Below, one piece after another: positions 1 through 8,511 of a stretch of DNA of 64,000 nt (positions are counted from its first letter, which is position 1; the number at the start of each line of letters is the position of its first letter). Below the pieces are notes generated by a model, which did not search any database, was not told where the DNA came from, and worked only from the letters and a program-made list of their open reading frames with translations. The position numbers and the translations under genes are program-made. This DNA comes from Nitrospira sp. (GTDB lineage Bacteria > Nitrospirota > Nitrospiria > Nitrospirales > Nitrospiraceae): NCBI GenBank assembly GCA_037045225.1, contig JBAOHZ010000009.1, positions 868,001 through 932,000 of the forward strand. The letters are read 5' to 3'.

Positions 1-2176
1 GCTCTTGCCACGAACGCACACGTCGAACGGTGATGATACCCTCAACCCGCTCAATCGCCTTCAGTACCCGAGCCAGATGCGCCGTGTCCATGACTTCGAT
101 GATGAAGTCCAGCATCGCCTTCCGATCCTCGCGGGTCGTAATTTCAGCGCGACTGATATTCGCGTGGCATTCAGAGATGGCCGTCGAGACATGCGCCAAC
201 ACTCCGGTCTTGTCCACGGCAATCACCGAGACTTTGACGGAATGCGTACTGGGAGTGGAATGGTCCCACTCGACTTCAACCAGACGATTCTTGTCGTAAT
301 CCAACGCCTCGAGATTGGGACAATCAACGGTATGAATCGTGAGCCCACGCCCCCTCGTGATATAGCCCAAAATACGATCTCCCGGCACAGGGTTGCAGCA
401 GCGGGAGAGTTGCATCAACAAATCCCGCGCGCCTTTGACTTGCACCCCGACGTCACCGGTCCGTCCGATCGGTGGTTTCGGCGGCGCCGGCGTCTCGAGA
501 GCAACCGCCGGACCGCCCGCCGCGACGGGCAGATCGATTTTACTCATCACCTGCGAGGTCGGCAGGTGGCCGAAGCCAACGGCGGCAGCCAACTCCTCCG
601 GGGTCTCGTACCCCACCTGCTTGGCCACGACAAGGAGTTGTTCGGACCGCATCATCTGTGCCGGGGCCAAACCATGCCGGCGAAATTCGGCTTCCAGCAA
701 CCGTTTGCCGATCTCGATACTCCGGGTTTGCTCCTCGGCTTTGATCCAATGTTTGATCTTGGTTTTAGCCCGCGAGGTCCGGACAAACTTCAACCAGTCC
801 CGATGAGGCGTTTGGTTCGCGGCGGTCAGAATCTCGACCATGTCCCCGCTCTCCATCATATGTTTGAGCGGGACAATCTTGCCGTTCACCTTGGCCCCCA
901 CACAATGGTCGCCGATTTCGGTGTGGACGGAATAGGCAAAATCAACCGGCGTAGAGCCTTTGGGCAATTCCTTCACCATGCCCTGCGGGGTAAAGACGTA
1001 GACCACATCGTGAAAGAGATCGAGCTTGACCGAATCCATAAATTGACGATTGTCGGGCAAGTCCTGGTTCCATTCCACGAACTGTCGCAACCAGCTGAAG
1101 ACCTTGCCGTCCTTCTCGTCGATCCGTCCGTGCTCTTTATATTTCCAGTGGGCGGCGATGCCCTGCTCCGACACACGATGCATTTCCTCTGTACGGATCT
1201 GAAACTCGACATGTTCGCCCTTGGGACCAACGACGGTGGTATGCAACGACTGATACAGGTTGGATTTGGGAATGGCGATGTAATCCTTGAAGCGGCCCGG
1301 CAAGGGTCGCCACAGCGAATGGATGACGCCGAGCAGGGCATAACAGTTCATCTTGATGTCGGTAATGATGCGCAGCGCGGCAAGGTCGTACACTTCCTCA
1401 AACGAGATCGACTGTTTCTCCATCTTCTGGTAAATGCCGTACAGATGCTTAGGCCGCCCGGAGACTTCCCCTTGCAGTCCGGCCTCGGCCATGGCCTTCT
1501 TGACCAGATCGATGACCTCCACAATGTACTGCTGCCGGTCCTCATCCCGCTTCGCCACCCGCACACGCAGCAGTTCGTACACATCCGGCTTGAGATGTTT
1601 CAGGCAGAGATCTTCCAGTTCGTTCTTGATCCAGCCGATCCCCAGCCGATTGGCCAGCGGCGCATAAATCTCCAGCGTCTCCTGCGCAATCTGCTGCCGT
1701 TTCCCCTCGCTGAGATACTCCAGGGTCCGCATATTGTGGAGTCGATCCGCCAGCTTGATGAGGACGACACGGATATCGTCCGCCATCGACAACAGCATCT
1801 TGCGAAAATTCTCCGCCTGCTTTTCCTCGTAATTCCGAAACGTAATCTTGCCGATCTTCGTCACGCCGTCGACCAGATGCACGACGTCTTTGCCGAAGCG
1901 CTGTTCCAATTCCAACGGGGTGGCCAGCGTATCTTCCAACGTGTCATGGAGCAGGCCCGCGACAATGGCCGTCACATCCGTCTTCAGATGAGTCAGCAAC
2001 CCGGCGACTGCCAGAGGATGGCGAAAGTACGGCTCCCCGGACCGACGCATCTGGCCTTCATGCGCCTTGGCCGAGAAGTCGTAGGCCCGGCGAACCAAAT
2101 CGAGATCAGCCTCAATATTGTAGCTCTTCACGCGATCGAGCAACTGATCGAGTTCTGTCACTGTCTCGTGCGGCAT
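1..2176 (-). CDS. relA/spoT: Bifunctional (p)ppGpp synthetase/hydrolase, RelA/SpoT family (3' end cut by window edge)
   Basis: Makes and degrades the alarmone (p)ppGpp in the stringent response. Reading from the ATG at 2176, about 725 codons are present and the frame is still open at base 1, so only the last few residues are missing. The N-terminal HD hydrolase domain contains FRHPLAVAGLL and the metal-binding signature LLHDTLEDT at about residues 50-85. The C-terminal half has a TGS domain, the conserved RCCNPVPGD motif, and a final ACT domain that runs off the window. The intact HDTLEDT supports hydrolase activity; I did not check every synthetase residue. The start lies 2 bases after the recJ stop, so the two genes are probably co-transcribed. 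The family is certain; whether to call it Rel, RelA or SpoT is convention. Confidence 0.95.
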   Translation of the reverse strand, partial: MPHETVTELDQLLDRVKSYNIEADLDLVRRAYDFSAKAHEGQMRRSGEPYFRHPLAVAGLLTHLKTDVTAIVAGLLHDTLEDTLATPLELEQRFGKDVVHLVDGVTKIGKITFRNYEEKQAENFRKMLLSMADDIRVVLIKLADRLHNMRTLEYLSEGKRQQIAQETLEIYAPLANRLGIGWIKNELEDLCLKHLKPDVYELLRVRVAKRDEDRQQYIVEVIDLVKKAMAEAGLQGEVSGRPKHLYGIYQKMEKQSISFEEVYDLAALRIITDIKMNCYALLGVIHSLWRPLPGRFKDYIAIPKSNLYQSLHTTVVGPKGEHVEFQIRTEEMHRVSEQGIAAHWKYKEHGRIDEKDGKVFSWLRQFVEWNQDLPDNRQFMDSVKLDLFHDVVYVFTPQGMVKELPKGSTPVDFAYSVHTEIGDHCVGAKVNGKIVPLKHMMESGDMVEILTAANQTPHRDWLKFVRTSRAKTKIKHWIKAEEQTRSIEIGKRLLEAEFRRHGLAPAQMMRSEQLLVVAKQVGYETPEELAAAVGFGHLPTSQVMSKIDLPVAAGGPAVALETPAPPKPPIGRTGDVGVQVKGARDLLMQLSRCCNPVPGDRILGYITRGRGLTIHTVDCPNLEALDYDKNRLVEVEWDHSTPSTHSVKVSVIAVDKTGVLAHVSTAISECHANISRAEITTREDRKAMLDFIIEVMDTAHLARVLKAIERVEGIITVRRVRSWQE

Positions 2177-2178
2177 GA

Positions 2179-3885
2179 TTACGATACCTCACCGCTCATA
2201 CGGAGCGCCTTGATACGCAACTGCACCCGATCGTATCCGTTCCAATGATTCCGTTCAGGGCTGAACGCCAGATCGACCGGTCGGCCGGACCTGAGTCCTA
2301 GCTCCTCATATGACCCCATGCGAAAGCCGATGCTATCGAAAATAAACGATCGCCCTTGCCGCACACGCAACTTCAAATGCTTCTCGCCCACGACGCGCGC
2401 ATCTACCACATCCAGCCCACGTACCGCTAAGGTCGGCTCGGGATTACCGGCGCCAAAGGGGTGCAGCGATTCAAGCTCCTGGATCAGATCGAAATTGACA
2501 TCCGTGAGTTTCACTTCGGCATCGACGTGCAGGGTCGGAACCCTGCGCGTACTACCGGCCCACTGGGCCGCCACGTCACAAAACCGCCGGCGAAACTCCT
2601 CCAATCGTGACGCCTTGAGAGTCAATCCGGCGGCACTCGGATGACCGCCATACGCCTCCAGCAGATCCTTACACTCCGACAATCCCTGATACAGATCGAA
2701 CCCCTCCACCGTCCGGGCCGAGCCCTTGCCCACCCCTTGATCATCGATCGCAATCACGATGCTCGGACGATGGAATCGATCCACCAATCGAGCAGCGACA
2801 ATGCCCACGACCCCCAAATGCCAGTCGCGCGAGCCCAGCACGATCGCTGCGGCCGACGCCTCATCCTTTAACGAGGCAGCCGCCTCCTCGGTGATGCCTT
2901 CTTCAACCTGCTGCCGCTGTCGATTCAACTGCTCCAACTGTTCGGCGATTCGCATGGCCTCCTGATCTGAATTCGTCGTCAGCAACTGGACACAGAGCAT
3001 CGCGTGATCCAGCCGACCTGCGGCATTCAGCCGAGGGCCCAGACGAAAACCAATGGTCTCGCTGGTACAGTCCTTCGCAATGCCGGCCACTTGCTTGAGC
3101 GCACGAAGTCCACAGCGAGCCCCGCGCGTGATCTGCCTCAGACCTTCACGCACCAGGATTCGGTTCTCGTCCTGGAGCGGCACGATATCAGCCACCGTCG
3201 CCAGGGCCACCAAATCCAAGCAGGATTCAGGATCCACGTCGCCGGATCCATACCGCTGCTGGTACGCCGACACCACCTTATACGCCAACCCCGCGGAGCA
3301 CAGCCCCTTGAAGGGATAAACGGCATCACGCCGATGCGGATTGAGCACGGCAAGCGCGGCCGGCATCGTGGCATCTGTTTGATGGTGATCCGTCACGATC
3401 ACATCCATGCCGAGTTCTTTCGCGACCGCAATTTCATGATGTGATGTCGTGCCACAGTCCGAGGTGACAAGCAGCGTAACCCCCTTCTGCGCCAACCGGC
3501 GAACCGCCCCCTCGTTCAACCCGTACCCTTCACGAACTCGGTGAGGAATGTAGCCACAGGCATTTCCGCCGAGACCTTGATAGAACGACAAGTAGAGGCT
3601 TGTGGCCGACACCCCGTCCACATCGTAGTCGCCATAAAAACAGACCTGCTCCTCACGAGAGAGGGCCGCGTGCAGTCGCTCGACAGCCGGCTCGATATCG
3701 GGCAGCAAAAACGGATCGTGCAACCCACCCTGCACGCTGGACATCCAGCGAGTCGCTTCACCCGGAGTCGTCACCCCACGCGCGAGCAACACCGACGCCG
3801 TCACCGGCGAGATCGAAAGCTGCCGCGCAAGCGTATTCTGCAAGGCACTATCGAACGCTCGAAACACCCATAACTTTTCCTGCAT
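2179..3885 (-). CDS. recJ: Single-stranded-DNA-specific exonuclease RecJ
   Basis: A 568-residue 5'-3' single-strand DNA exonuclease used in recombination and mismatch or base-excision repair, in the cytoplasm. The DHH phosphoesterase motifs are visible in order: FYGDYDVDG near residue 85, SDCG near 142, VTDHHQTD near 162, and the DHHA1 signature GGHPSAAGLTL near 415. The C-terminal nucleic-acid-binding domain is present and the length is normal for RecJ. The ATG at 3885 has AGAGG four bases upstream. It leads a two-gene unit with the (p)ppGpp synthetase, which starts 2 bases after its stop. Confidence 0.97.
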   Translation of the reverse strand: MQEKLWVFRAFDSALQNTLARQLSISPVTASVLLARGVTTPGEATRWMSSVQGGLHDPFLLPDIEPAVERLHAALSREEQVCFYGDYDVDGVSATSLYLSFYQGLGGNACGYIPHRVREGYGLNEGAVRRLAQKGVTLLVTSDCGTTSHHEIAVAKELGMDVIVTDHHQTDATMPAALAVLNPHRRDAVYPFKGLCSAGLAYKVVSAYQQRYGSGDVDPESCLDLVALATVADIVPLQDENRILVREGLRQITRGARCGLRALKQVAGIAKDCTSETIGFRLGPRLNAAGRLDHAMLCVQLLTTNSDQEAMRIAEQLEQLNRQRQQVEEGITEEAAASLKDEASAAAIVLGSRDWHLGVVGIVAARLVDRFHRPSIVIAIDDQGVGKGSARTVEGFDLYQGLSECKDLLEAYGGHPSAAGLTLKASRLEEFRRRFCDVAAQWAGSTRRVPTLHVDAEVKLTDVNFDLIQELESLHPFGAGNPEPTLAVRGLDVVDARVVGEKHLKLRVRQGRSFIFDSIGFRMGSYEELGLRSGRPVDLAFSPERNHWNGYDRVQLRIKALRMSGEVS

Positions 3886-4063
3886 GAAGCCTCTATCTTT
3901 GCCTGAAATAATCAGAAGTTACTAAGCAGCGAGGGAATGGTATCGAGTCATCGTTTCTTTGTCAAACGGGGTCCGTGAGACGAGAGCGACGCGCGACACC
4001 GTCAAGGTTCAGGTGAGCGACCAGCGCTTCGGGAGAAAAACGAGACGGACCGGGAGGGGGGCA

Positions 4064-4092
4064 TAAAAAAGGGAGGGGACTATTCCCCTCCC
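4064..4092 (-). terminator. Intrinsic terminator of pup
   Basis: A perfect 8-bp stem (4071-4078 with 4085-4092, GGGAGGGG/CCCCTCCC) with a 6-base loop is followed on the minus strand by six T residues (4065-4070). The stem includes the last codons and stop of pup, so the terminator is built into the end of the coding region. It separates pup from recJ downstream. Confidence 0.85.
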
Positions 4093-4277
4093 TTTTGCAC
4101 GTAGTTCTTCACGAATTCTTCGGCATTTTTTTCGAGTACGTCGTCGATTTCATCGACCAACTTGTCGATGTCCTCTTTCATCTTCTTCCCTGACTCGACG
4201 ACCTTTGGATTCGGCTTGACCTCTTCCTTCTGATGGGACTCTTTCCTGGATTCCGGTCTCCTCTCCTGTTTCTCCAT
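4080..4277 (-). CDS. pup: Prokaryotic ubiquitin-like protein Pup
   Basis: A 65-residue disordered modifier protein that is ligated to lysines of target proteins by PafA and delivers them to the Mpa/ARC-proteasome. The C-terminal third is unmistakable: a helix with DEIDDVLEKNAEEFVKNYV and the terminal QKGGE, matching the actinobacterial Pup end. It ends in Glu, not Gln, so it would not need deamidation by Dop before ligation. The N-terminal half is charged and Lys/Glu-rich, as expected for a disordered tail. The ATG at 4277 has GGAGG seven bases upstream; a TTG six codons earlier is less likely. No dop, pafA, mpa or proteasome gene is in the window, whereas these are often neighbours in actinobacteria. 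It has its own promoter and terminator and so looks monocistronic. Confidence 0.95.
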   Translation of the reverse strand: MEKQERRPESRKESHQKEEVKPNPKVVESGKKMKEDIDKLVDEIDDVLEKNAEEFVKNYVQKGGE

Positions 4278-4299
4278 CGGAGCACCTCCAGTCAATCAG

Positions 4300-4314
4300 C
4301 ACGTGCAGCACGTG
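4300..4314. promoter_or_regulatory. Palindrome in the pup leader
   Basis: CACGTGC-A-GCACGTG is a perfect 7-bp inverted repeat with a single central base. It lies between the predicted -10 box and the start codon of pup. Its place and symmetry suit a repressor site or a short RNA hairpin. No regulator is identified. Confidence 0.4.
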
Positions 4315-4337
4315 TCACCAACCATCCACTCTTTCTC

Positions 4338-4367
4338 ACCATACTCTAGGGTCGTCGAACGCGTCAA
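4338..4367 (-). promoter_or_regulatory. Putative sigma-70-type promoter of pup
   Basis: On the minus strand, TTGACG (4362-4367) and TATGGT (4338-4343) are separated by 18 bases, placing transcription start near 4331 and leaving a leader of about 54 bases. Called by eye from consensus only. Confidence 0.45.
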
Positions 4368-4448
4368 GCCAAGGAAGAGATCCAGTGCGGCCTCGCGCCC
4401 ATGATGAAGCCGGCCGTATCAACGAGGCCTCTCCACGTACCTCTACCG

Positions 4449-6503
4449 CTATTTCACAATGAGCGAGACGATCAGCAACGCGACAATATTGATGACCTTA
4501 ATCATCGGATTGATCGCCGGCCCAGCCGTGTCCTTATACGGGTCGCCGACCGTATCCCCGGTCACAGCCGCCTTGTGGGTATCAGTCCCCTTCAGTCCCT
4601 GTTCTTCGATATACTTCTTCGCGTTGTCCCACGCGCCACCACCGCTGGTCATGGAGATAGCCACAAAAAGCCCCGTGACGATGCTGCCGACCAAGACTCC
4701 ACCCAGCGCCTGCGGGCCAAGGATCACCCCCACCAGGATCGGAGCCACCACGGGAATCAACCCTGGGATCATCATCTTCTGAATCGCAGCTTGCGTGACA
4801 ATGTCCACGCAGGTCCCATACTCGGGTTTGCCCGTTCCCTCCATGATGCCTTTGATCGTCCTAAACTGACGCCGCACCTCTTCGACAACCAGCCCGGCCG
4901 CCTGGCCGACCGCTTTCATACACAATGCGCCGAAGATGAACGGCAACATCCCGCCAAGGAACAGCCCGACGAGCACCAACGGATTCGAGAGGTCAAAGGT
5001 ACTGGCTTGAGTGCCTTTGGCCACTTCACGGGCGAATTCGGCAAACAGCACCACCGCCGCGAGCGCGGCCGAGCCAATCGCATACCCCTTGGTGACCGCC
5101 TTCGTCGTATTGCCGACCGCGTCGAGGGGATCCGTAATGTCACGCACCTCCTTGCCCAGATGTGCCATTTCGGCGATCCCGCCGGCATTGTCCGTGATCG
5201 GGCCGAACGCATCGATCGCCACCACGATCCCTGCCATCGAGAGCATCGACACCGCCGCCACCGCGACGCCATACAACCCTCCTGAGTCCGCCCCGCCGCA
5301 GATCCAGTAGCTACCCAGAATCGCCGCGCCGATCACGACCACTGGGGCGGACGTCGCCTGCATGCCCACCGCCAGACCGGCAATGATGTTGGTCGCGTGA
5401 CCCGTTTCGCTGGCCTTGGCGATATCCTTCACCGGCGCGTAGTCCTTGGACGTGTAATAGTCGGTGATGAACACCAAGGCTAATGTCACCGCCAGCCCAA
5501 TCAACGCCGCCAGGTAATAATTCATCCCGCTCACGCCGCCGACCCCGTCCATGATCTTCGAGGTAATCGGGAAAAATGCCACGGCGGCAATGCCACCGGC
5601 CACGAACAATCCTTTGTACAGGGCCGGCATGATTTCGCCGCCCGGGCCCACCTTTACAAATAAGATACCGATGATCGTCGCGAAGATCGTCACACCACCC
5701 AATGCGAGTGGGTACAGAATCGGCGCACTGACCCCCTTGAACATCGTGAAGGCCAGCACCATCGCGGCCACGGTCGTCACCGCATAGGTTTCGAAAAGGT
5801 CCGCCGCCATACCGGCACAATCGCCAACGTTGTCGCCCACATTGTCTGCGATGACCGCCGGATTGCGAGGGTCGTCTTCAGGAATACCCGCCTCCACCTT
5901 GCCGACCAGATCCGCGCCCACATCGGCCGCCTTGGTGTAGATGCCGCCACCGACACGCGCAAACACGGAAATTAAACTGCCGCCAAAACCGAGGCTGAGG
6001 AGCGCATGAATAGCTTTCTCTTGTCCGGCTATCTGGGAAGCCAGCGTGTAGAACCCGGTGATGGCTAAAAGGCCCAGCCCGATCAACAACAGGCCCGTCA
6101 CCGCGCCGCCGCGGAATGCCACGGTTAACGCGGCATTCATCCCGTTGTGCGCCGCTTGGGCCGTCCGCACATTCGCCCGAACCGCAATGATCATGCCTAC
6201 ATACCCAGCGAGCGCCGAGGCCCCGGCGCCGATCAAGAATCCGATCGCCGTCAACATGCCGAACTTATCCGACACAGCGCCAGCGCCCCAGAGCACTACA
6301 AACAACACGGCCGCCACCAGCCCGACCGTCTTATACTGCCGATTCATATACGCGCCGGCGCCCTCCTGAATCGCTTTTGCAATTTCCTGCATCTTCGCAT
6401 TCCCGGCATCGAGCTTGAACACCCACATGGCAAGATACAACCCATAGGCAATACCGGCCACCGCCGCACTCAGAGCAAAGGTCACAATCGCTGAGTCGCT
6501 CAC
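4449..6503 (-). CDS. hppA: Membrane-bound proton-translocating pyrophosphatase
   Basis: A 684-residue integral membrane enzyme that couples pyrophosphate hydrolysis to ion pumping across the cytoplasmic membrane. About 16 hydrophobic segments are seen. The pyrophosphate-binding signature DVGADLVGKVEAGIPEDD is followed by NVGDNVGDCAGMAADLFE, both diagnostic. The C-terminal half has GNTTKAVTKGYAIGSAAL; in this family a Lys just after GNTT marks the potassium-independent, proton-pumping type, and an Ala marks the potassium-dependent type. Translation probably starts at GTG 6503, with GGAGGAG about 6 bases upstream. It appears monocistronic. Such pumps recover energy from pyrophosphate released in biosynthesis, useful for a slow-growing chemolithotroph. 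Confidence 0.96.
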   Translation of the reverse strand: MSDSAIVTFALSAAVAGIAYGLYLAMWVFKLDAGNAKMQEIAKAIQEGAGAYMNRQYKTVGLVAAVLFVVLWGAGAVSDKFGMLTAIGFLIGAGASALAGYVGMIIAVRANVRTAQAAHNGMNAALTVAFRGGAVTGLLLIGLGLLAITGFYTLASQIAGQEKAIHALLSLGFGGSLISVFARVGGGIYTKAADVGADLVGKVEAGIPEDDPRNPAVIADNVGDNVGDCAGMAADLFETYAVTTVAAMVLAFTMFKGVSAPILYPLALGGVTIFATIIGILFVKVGPGGEIMPALYKGLFVAGGIAAVAFFPITSKIMDGVGGVSGMNYYLAALIGLAVTLALVFITDYYTSKDYAPVKDIAKASETGHATNIIAGLAVGMQATSAPVVVIGAAILGSYWICGGADSGGLYGVAVAAVSMLSMAGIVVAIDAFGPITDNAGGIAEMAHLGKEVRDITDPLDAVGNTTKAVTKGYAIGSAALAAVVLFAEFAREVAKGTQASTFDLSNPLVLVGLFLGGMLPFIFGALCMKAVGQAAGLVVEEVRRQFRTIKGIMEGTGKPEYGTCVDIVTQAAIQKMMIPGLIPVVAPILVGVILGPQALGGVLVGSIVTGLFVAISMTSGGGAWDNAKKYIEEQGLKGTDTHKAAVTGDTVGDPYKDTAGPAINPMIKVINIVALLIVSLIVK

Positions 6504-6865
6504 AGTATTCTCCTCCTGTGTACAGAATGGTGAAACTGAGAATCCAGCTCAAATGTCTAGGTGAAGACCCCGTCGCGCACATGAACCAGTCACGGACAAC
6601 GGTCGACGAATGTTACAGAGGCTCCGTGGATGACCCCATCGCGAGCGATACCGCAGCAGGAAGAAGCGCTGCAGGCCCGACAACAGACACGGCTACGAAC
6701 GGCCGAAAAGTGGCGCCATTCTATAGCGAGGTCGGAATCGGATCAAGACGAAAGATCGGTGCCGTCACGGGTTGGAGGTGTACACCATCGGCCAACGCGC
6801 CGACGGTGGCTGTTTGCGGAAGGATGGCGACTTTGTTATAGTGCGCGCGAATTGAGGAGTGCGTG
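6504..6865. other. Intergenic region between hppA and a small plus-strand gene
   Basis: About 360 bases between divergently transcribed genes. Apart from the promoter at 6814-6842 and the two ribosome-binding sites I see no gene: the reading frames here give unconvincing low-complexity proteins. No tRNA or recognisable riboswitch was noticed. Confidence 0.4.
6814..6842 (+). promoter_or_regulatory. Putative promoter of the small gene at 6866
   Basis: TTGCGG (6814-6819) and TATAGT (6837-6842) are spaced by 17 bases, followed by GAGGAG and the ATG at 6866. The transcript leader would be only about 15-20 bases. Confidence 0.45.
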
Positions 6866-7120
6866 ATGGGATTTGCGCCGGAATATATCTTGGTCGATCA
6901 GCAGAAATTCAGCAAAGCCAAGCTGTCGCTGGACAATCATGTGTACAAGAACTGTGAAATCGATGATTGCGATGTGTACTACAGCGGCGGACAGTACGAA
7001 TTGATCGACACGCACATCACCAACTCACGACTCATCCTCAATCACCCCGCCAAAGGCATCTACAGCGCCATTCAGATCTTTAAGATGAAGTCCCCCGGTT
7101 CCAGCATCGTCTCCGAGTGA
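6866..7120 (+). CDS. Small conserved-looking hypothetical protein
   Basis: 84 residues, cytoplasmic, no signal peptide or membrane segment. I do not recognise the family. The centre (HVYKNCEIDDCDVYYSGG then LIDTHITNSRLIL) alternates short polar and hydrophobic strands in a way that resembles one or two turns of a beta-helix. The ATG at 6866 has GAGGAG at good spacing (a GTG one codon earlier is an alternative) and a plausible promoter lies just upstream. It is convergent with the cytochrome gene at 7205; a GC-rich imperfect hairpin at 7185-7205 separates them. Confidence 0.6.
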   Translation: MGFAPEYILVDQQKFSKAKLSLDNHVYKNCEIDDCDVYYSGGQYELIDTHITNSRLILNHPAKGIYSAIQIFKMKSPGSSIVSE

Positions 7121-7204
7121 TCCACATCTCGTAACACGTCGTGTCTCAGTTGTGACCGTCGGAAATTCTGCACGGACAGGAGACGCACCCCGAAGAACGG
7201 GGCG

Positions 7205-8452
7205 CTACCTGGAGACAGGAACGTTCTCGCTGAACTTCGCGATGGGGATGGATTGAAACACCGGATCCTGTGCGCCTTTAGAGGATTCCGCTTCAATGCG
7301 CTGCAGAAAGGGAGCCGGCCCGGTCACGGGAGCGTAACTGAGAATGGCCTCGACGTCGAACGTCTTGGTGTCCTTTGGCGTCGCAAAGGTAAACGTTTCC
7401 AGTCGCCTTTCTTCCGGCTTGAGCACCGTTTCTTCCAGCACTTTCACGGCCTCAAAGTCGAACACCGTCTTCTGCCCCTTGGCGTCGGCGTATGTACGGC
7501 CGTACAGGCGTTTGTCGCTGAACACCGTTTTCAGGTTCTTGCCCTTGATCTCTAACTCCAGCACGACGCCGGCCCACCCTGGGTGAGTGGTCGGCAAATT
7601 GTGCGGGACCAGGCTCTGCACAGCCACGGTCACGGTGGTCTTGTCCCCTTCAACTTTGGTCAAGACTTCCAGCTTGGCCGCTTCTTGCCTCAGTTGGCCG
7701 ATGCGGCCAGGGAACGTGTGGTTCGCCACTTTGCGTTTCGCCTCTCCGTTGGCTGATTCGCCGACCTGTTCCGGCATGTGACAGGTCTGGCACTCCTTTC
7801 CCGATTTCACGGCTTTGCTCTGGTCCCAATTCCCCAGCAGGTCGTTGCTCTTACCGAGATCCACCGCAGCGGGGACAACCTGGTGGCAATTGAGGCACAG
7901 ATCCGACTTGTGGAATAAGCCTATTTCCATCGATTGATGCGCCAGGTTCTGCGCAAAGTCTTTGTACGGCCCGTACATCGTCTTGCTGCCGAGATCGTAC
8001 TTCGGCTCAGGCGGCTGTTTTGTCCGATCGACTTGCTTGATGAGGTGACATTGCACACACGCAACACCATCGAGTGACGGCTCACCGGATTGGGCCTGAG
8101 TCACGAACAGTTGCGCATGGTCGGCAAATTCACGAATATGCGGGGCGTGGCAGCGGAAACAGAGGGCCTTATCTTTCCCTGCAGAGGCAGTCAGATAGGC
8201 ATCGAGGGCGGCTCGAAACGTCGGCGTATGAATCGAGCGCGAGAGCGGCGACGTCTCCCACTCTTCGAACACCCGCTCATGACAACGCTTGCACTTGCTC
8301 GAACTGGGAAACGATTTTTCGATCGTCGCTTGGGCCTTGGCGTCCTGGGCTAACCCCTGTTGCACGCCGTAACTGACCATGGCCACCATCAGCAGCACCA
8401 GACCGATTACAATTCCCTGCAAAAGCCCGCGTCGATTCTTCACCGTCGGCAT
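7205..8452 (-). CDS. Pentaheme c-type cytochrome, cytochrome c554-like
   Basis: About 415 residues with one N-terminal hydrophobic signal or anchor after a basic KNRR, so periplasmic or membrane-tethered. Five heme c sites are visible: CKRCH near residue 54, CFRCH 98, CVQCH 132, CLNCH 186 and CQTCH 221. The C-terminal 190 residues have no heme site and look like a beta-rich domain. The spacing resembles the cytochrome c554/multiheme family that shuttles electrons in nitrogen metabolism, but the partner is unknown. The start is uncertain: ATG 8452 and ATG 8470 both follow GGAGGAG/GAGGAG very closely. It lies 11 bases after a paralogue of the same architecture (8512-9819). Confidence 0.88.
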   Translation of the reverse strand: MPTVKNRRGLLQGIVIGLVLLMVAMVSYGVQQGLAQDAKAQATIEKSFPSSSKCKRCHERVFEEWETSPLSRSIHTPTFRAALDAYLTASAGKDKALCFRCHAPHIREFADHAQLFVTQAQSGEPSLDGVACVQCHLIKQVDRTKQPPEPKYDLGSKTMYGPYKDFAQNLAHQSMEIGLFHKSDLCLNCHQVVPAAVDLGKSNDLLGNWDQSKAVKSGKECQTCHMPEQVGESANGEAKRKVANHTFPGRIGQLRQEAAKLEVLTKVEGDKTTVTVAVQSLVPHNLPTTHPGWAGVVLELEIKGKNLKTVFSDKRLYGRTYADAKGQKTVFDFEAVKVLEETVLKPEERRLETFTFATPKDTKTFDVEAILSYAPVTGPAPFLQRIEAESSKGAQDPVFQSIPIAKFSENVPVSR

Positions 8453-8511
8453 CTCCTCCGCACAGGGCATACTCCTCACTGCCTGCGATGCACGGCACAC
8501 TGCAAGGAAGC

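Noticed and set aside
5..2248. Long plus-strand open frame of 747 codons
   Set aside because: It is a mirror of the minus-strand (p)ppGpp synthetase, whose domain motifs (HDTLEDT, RCCNPVPGD) are unmistakable; the plus-strand product has no family features.
4401..5285. Plus-strand open frame of 294 codons
   Set aside because: It lies entirely opposite the C-terminal half of hppA and is rich in His and Arg, typical of an antisense shadow of a hydrophobic membrane gene.
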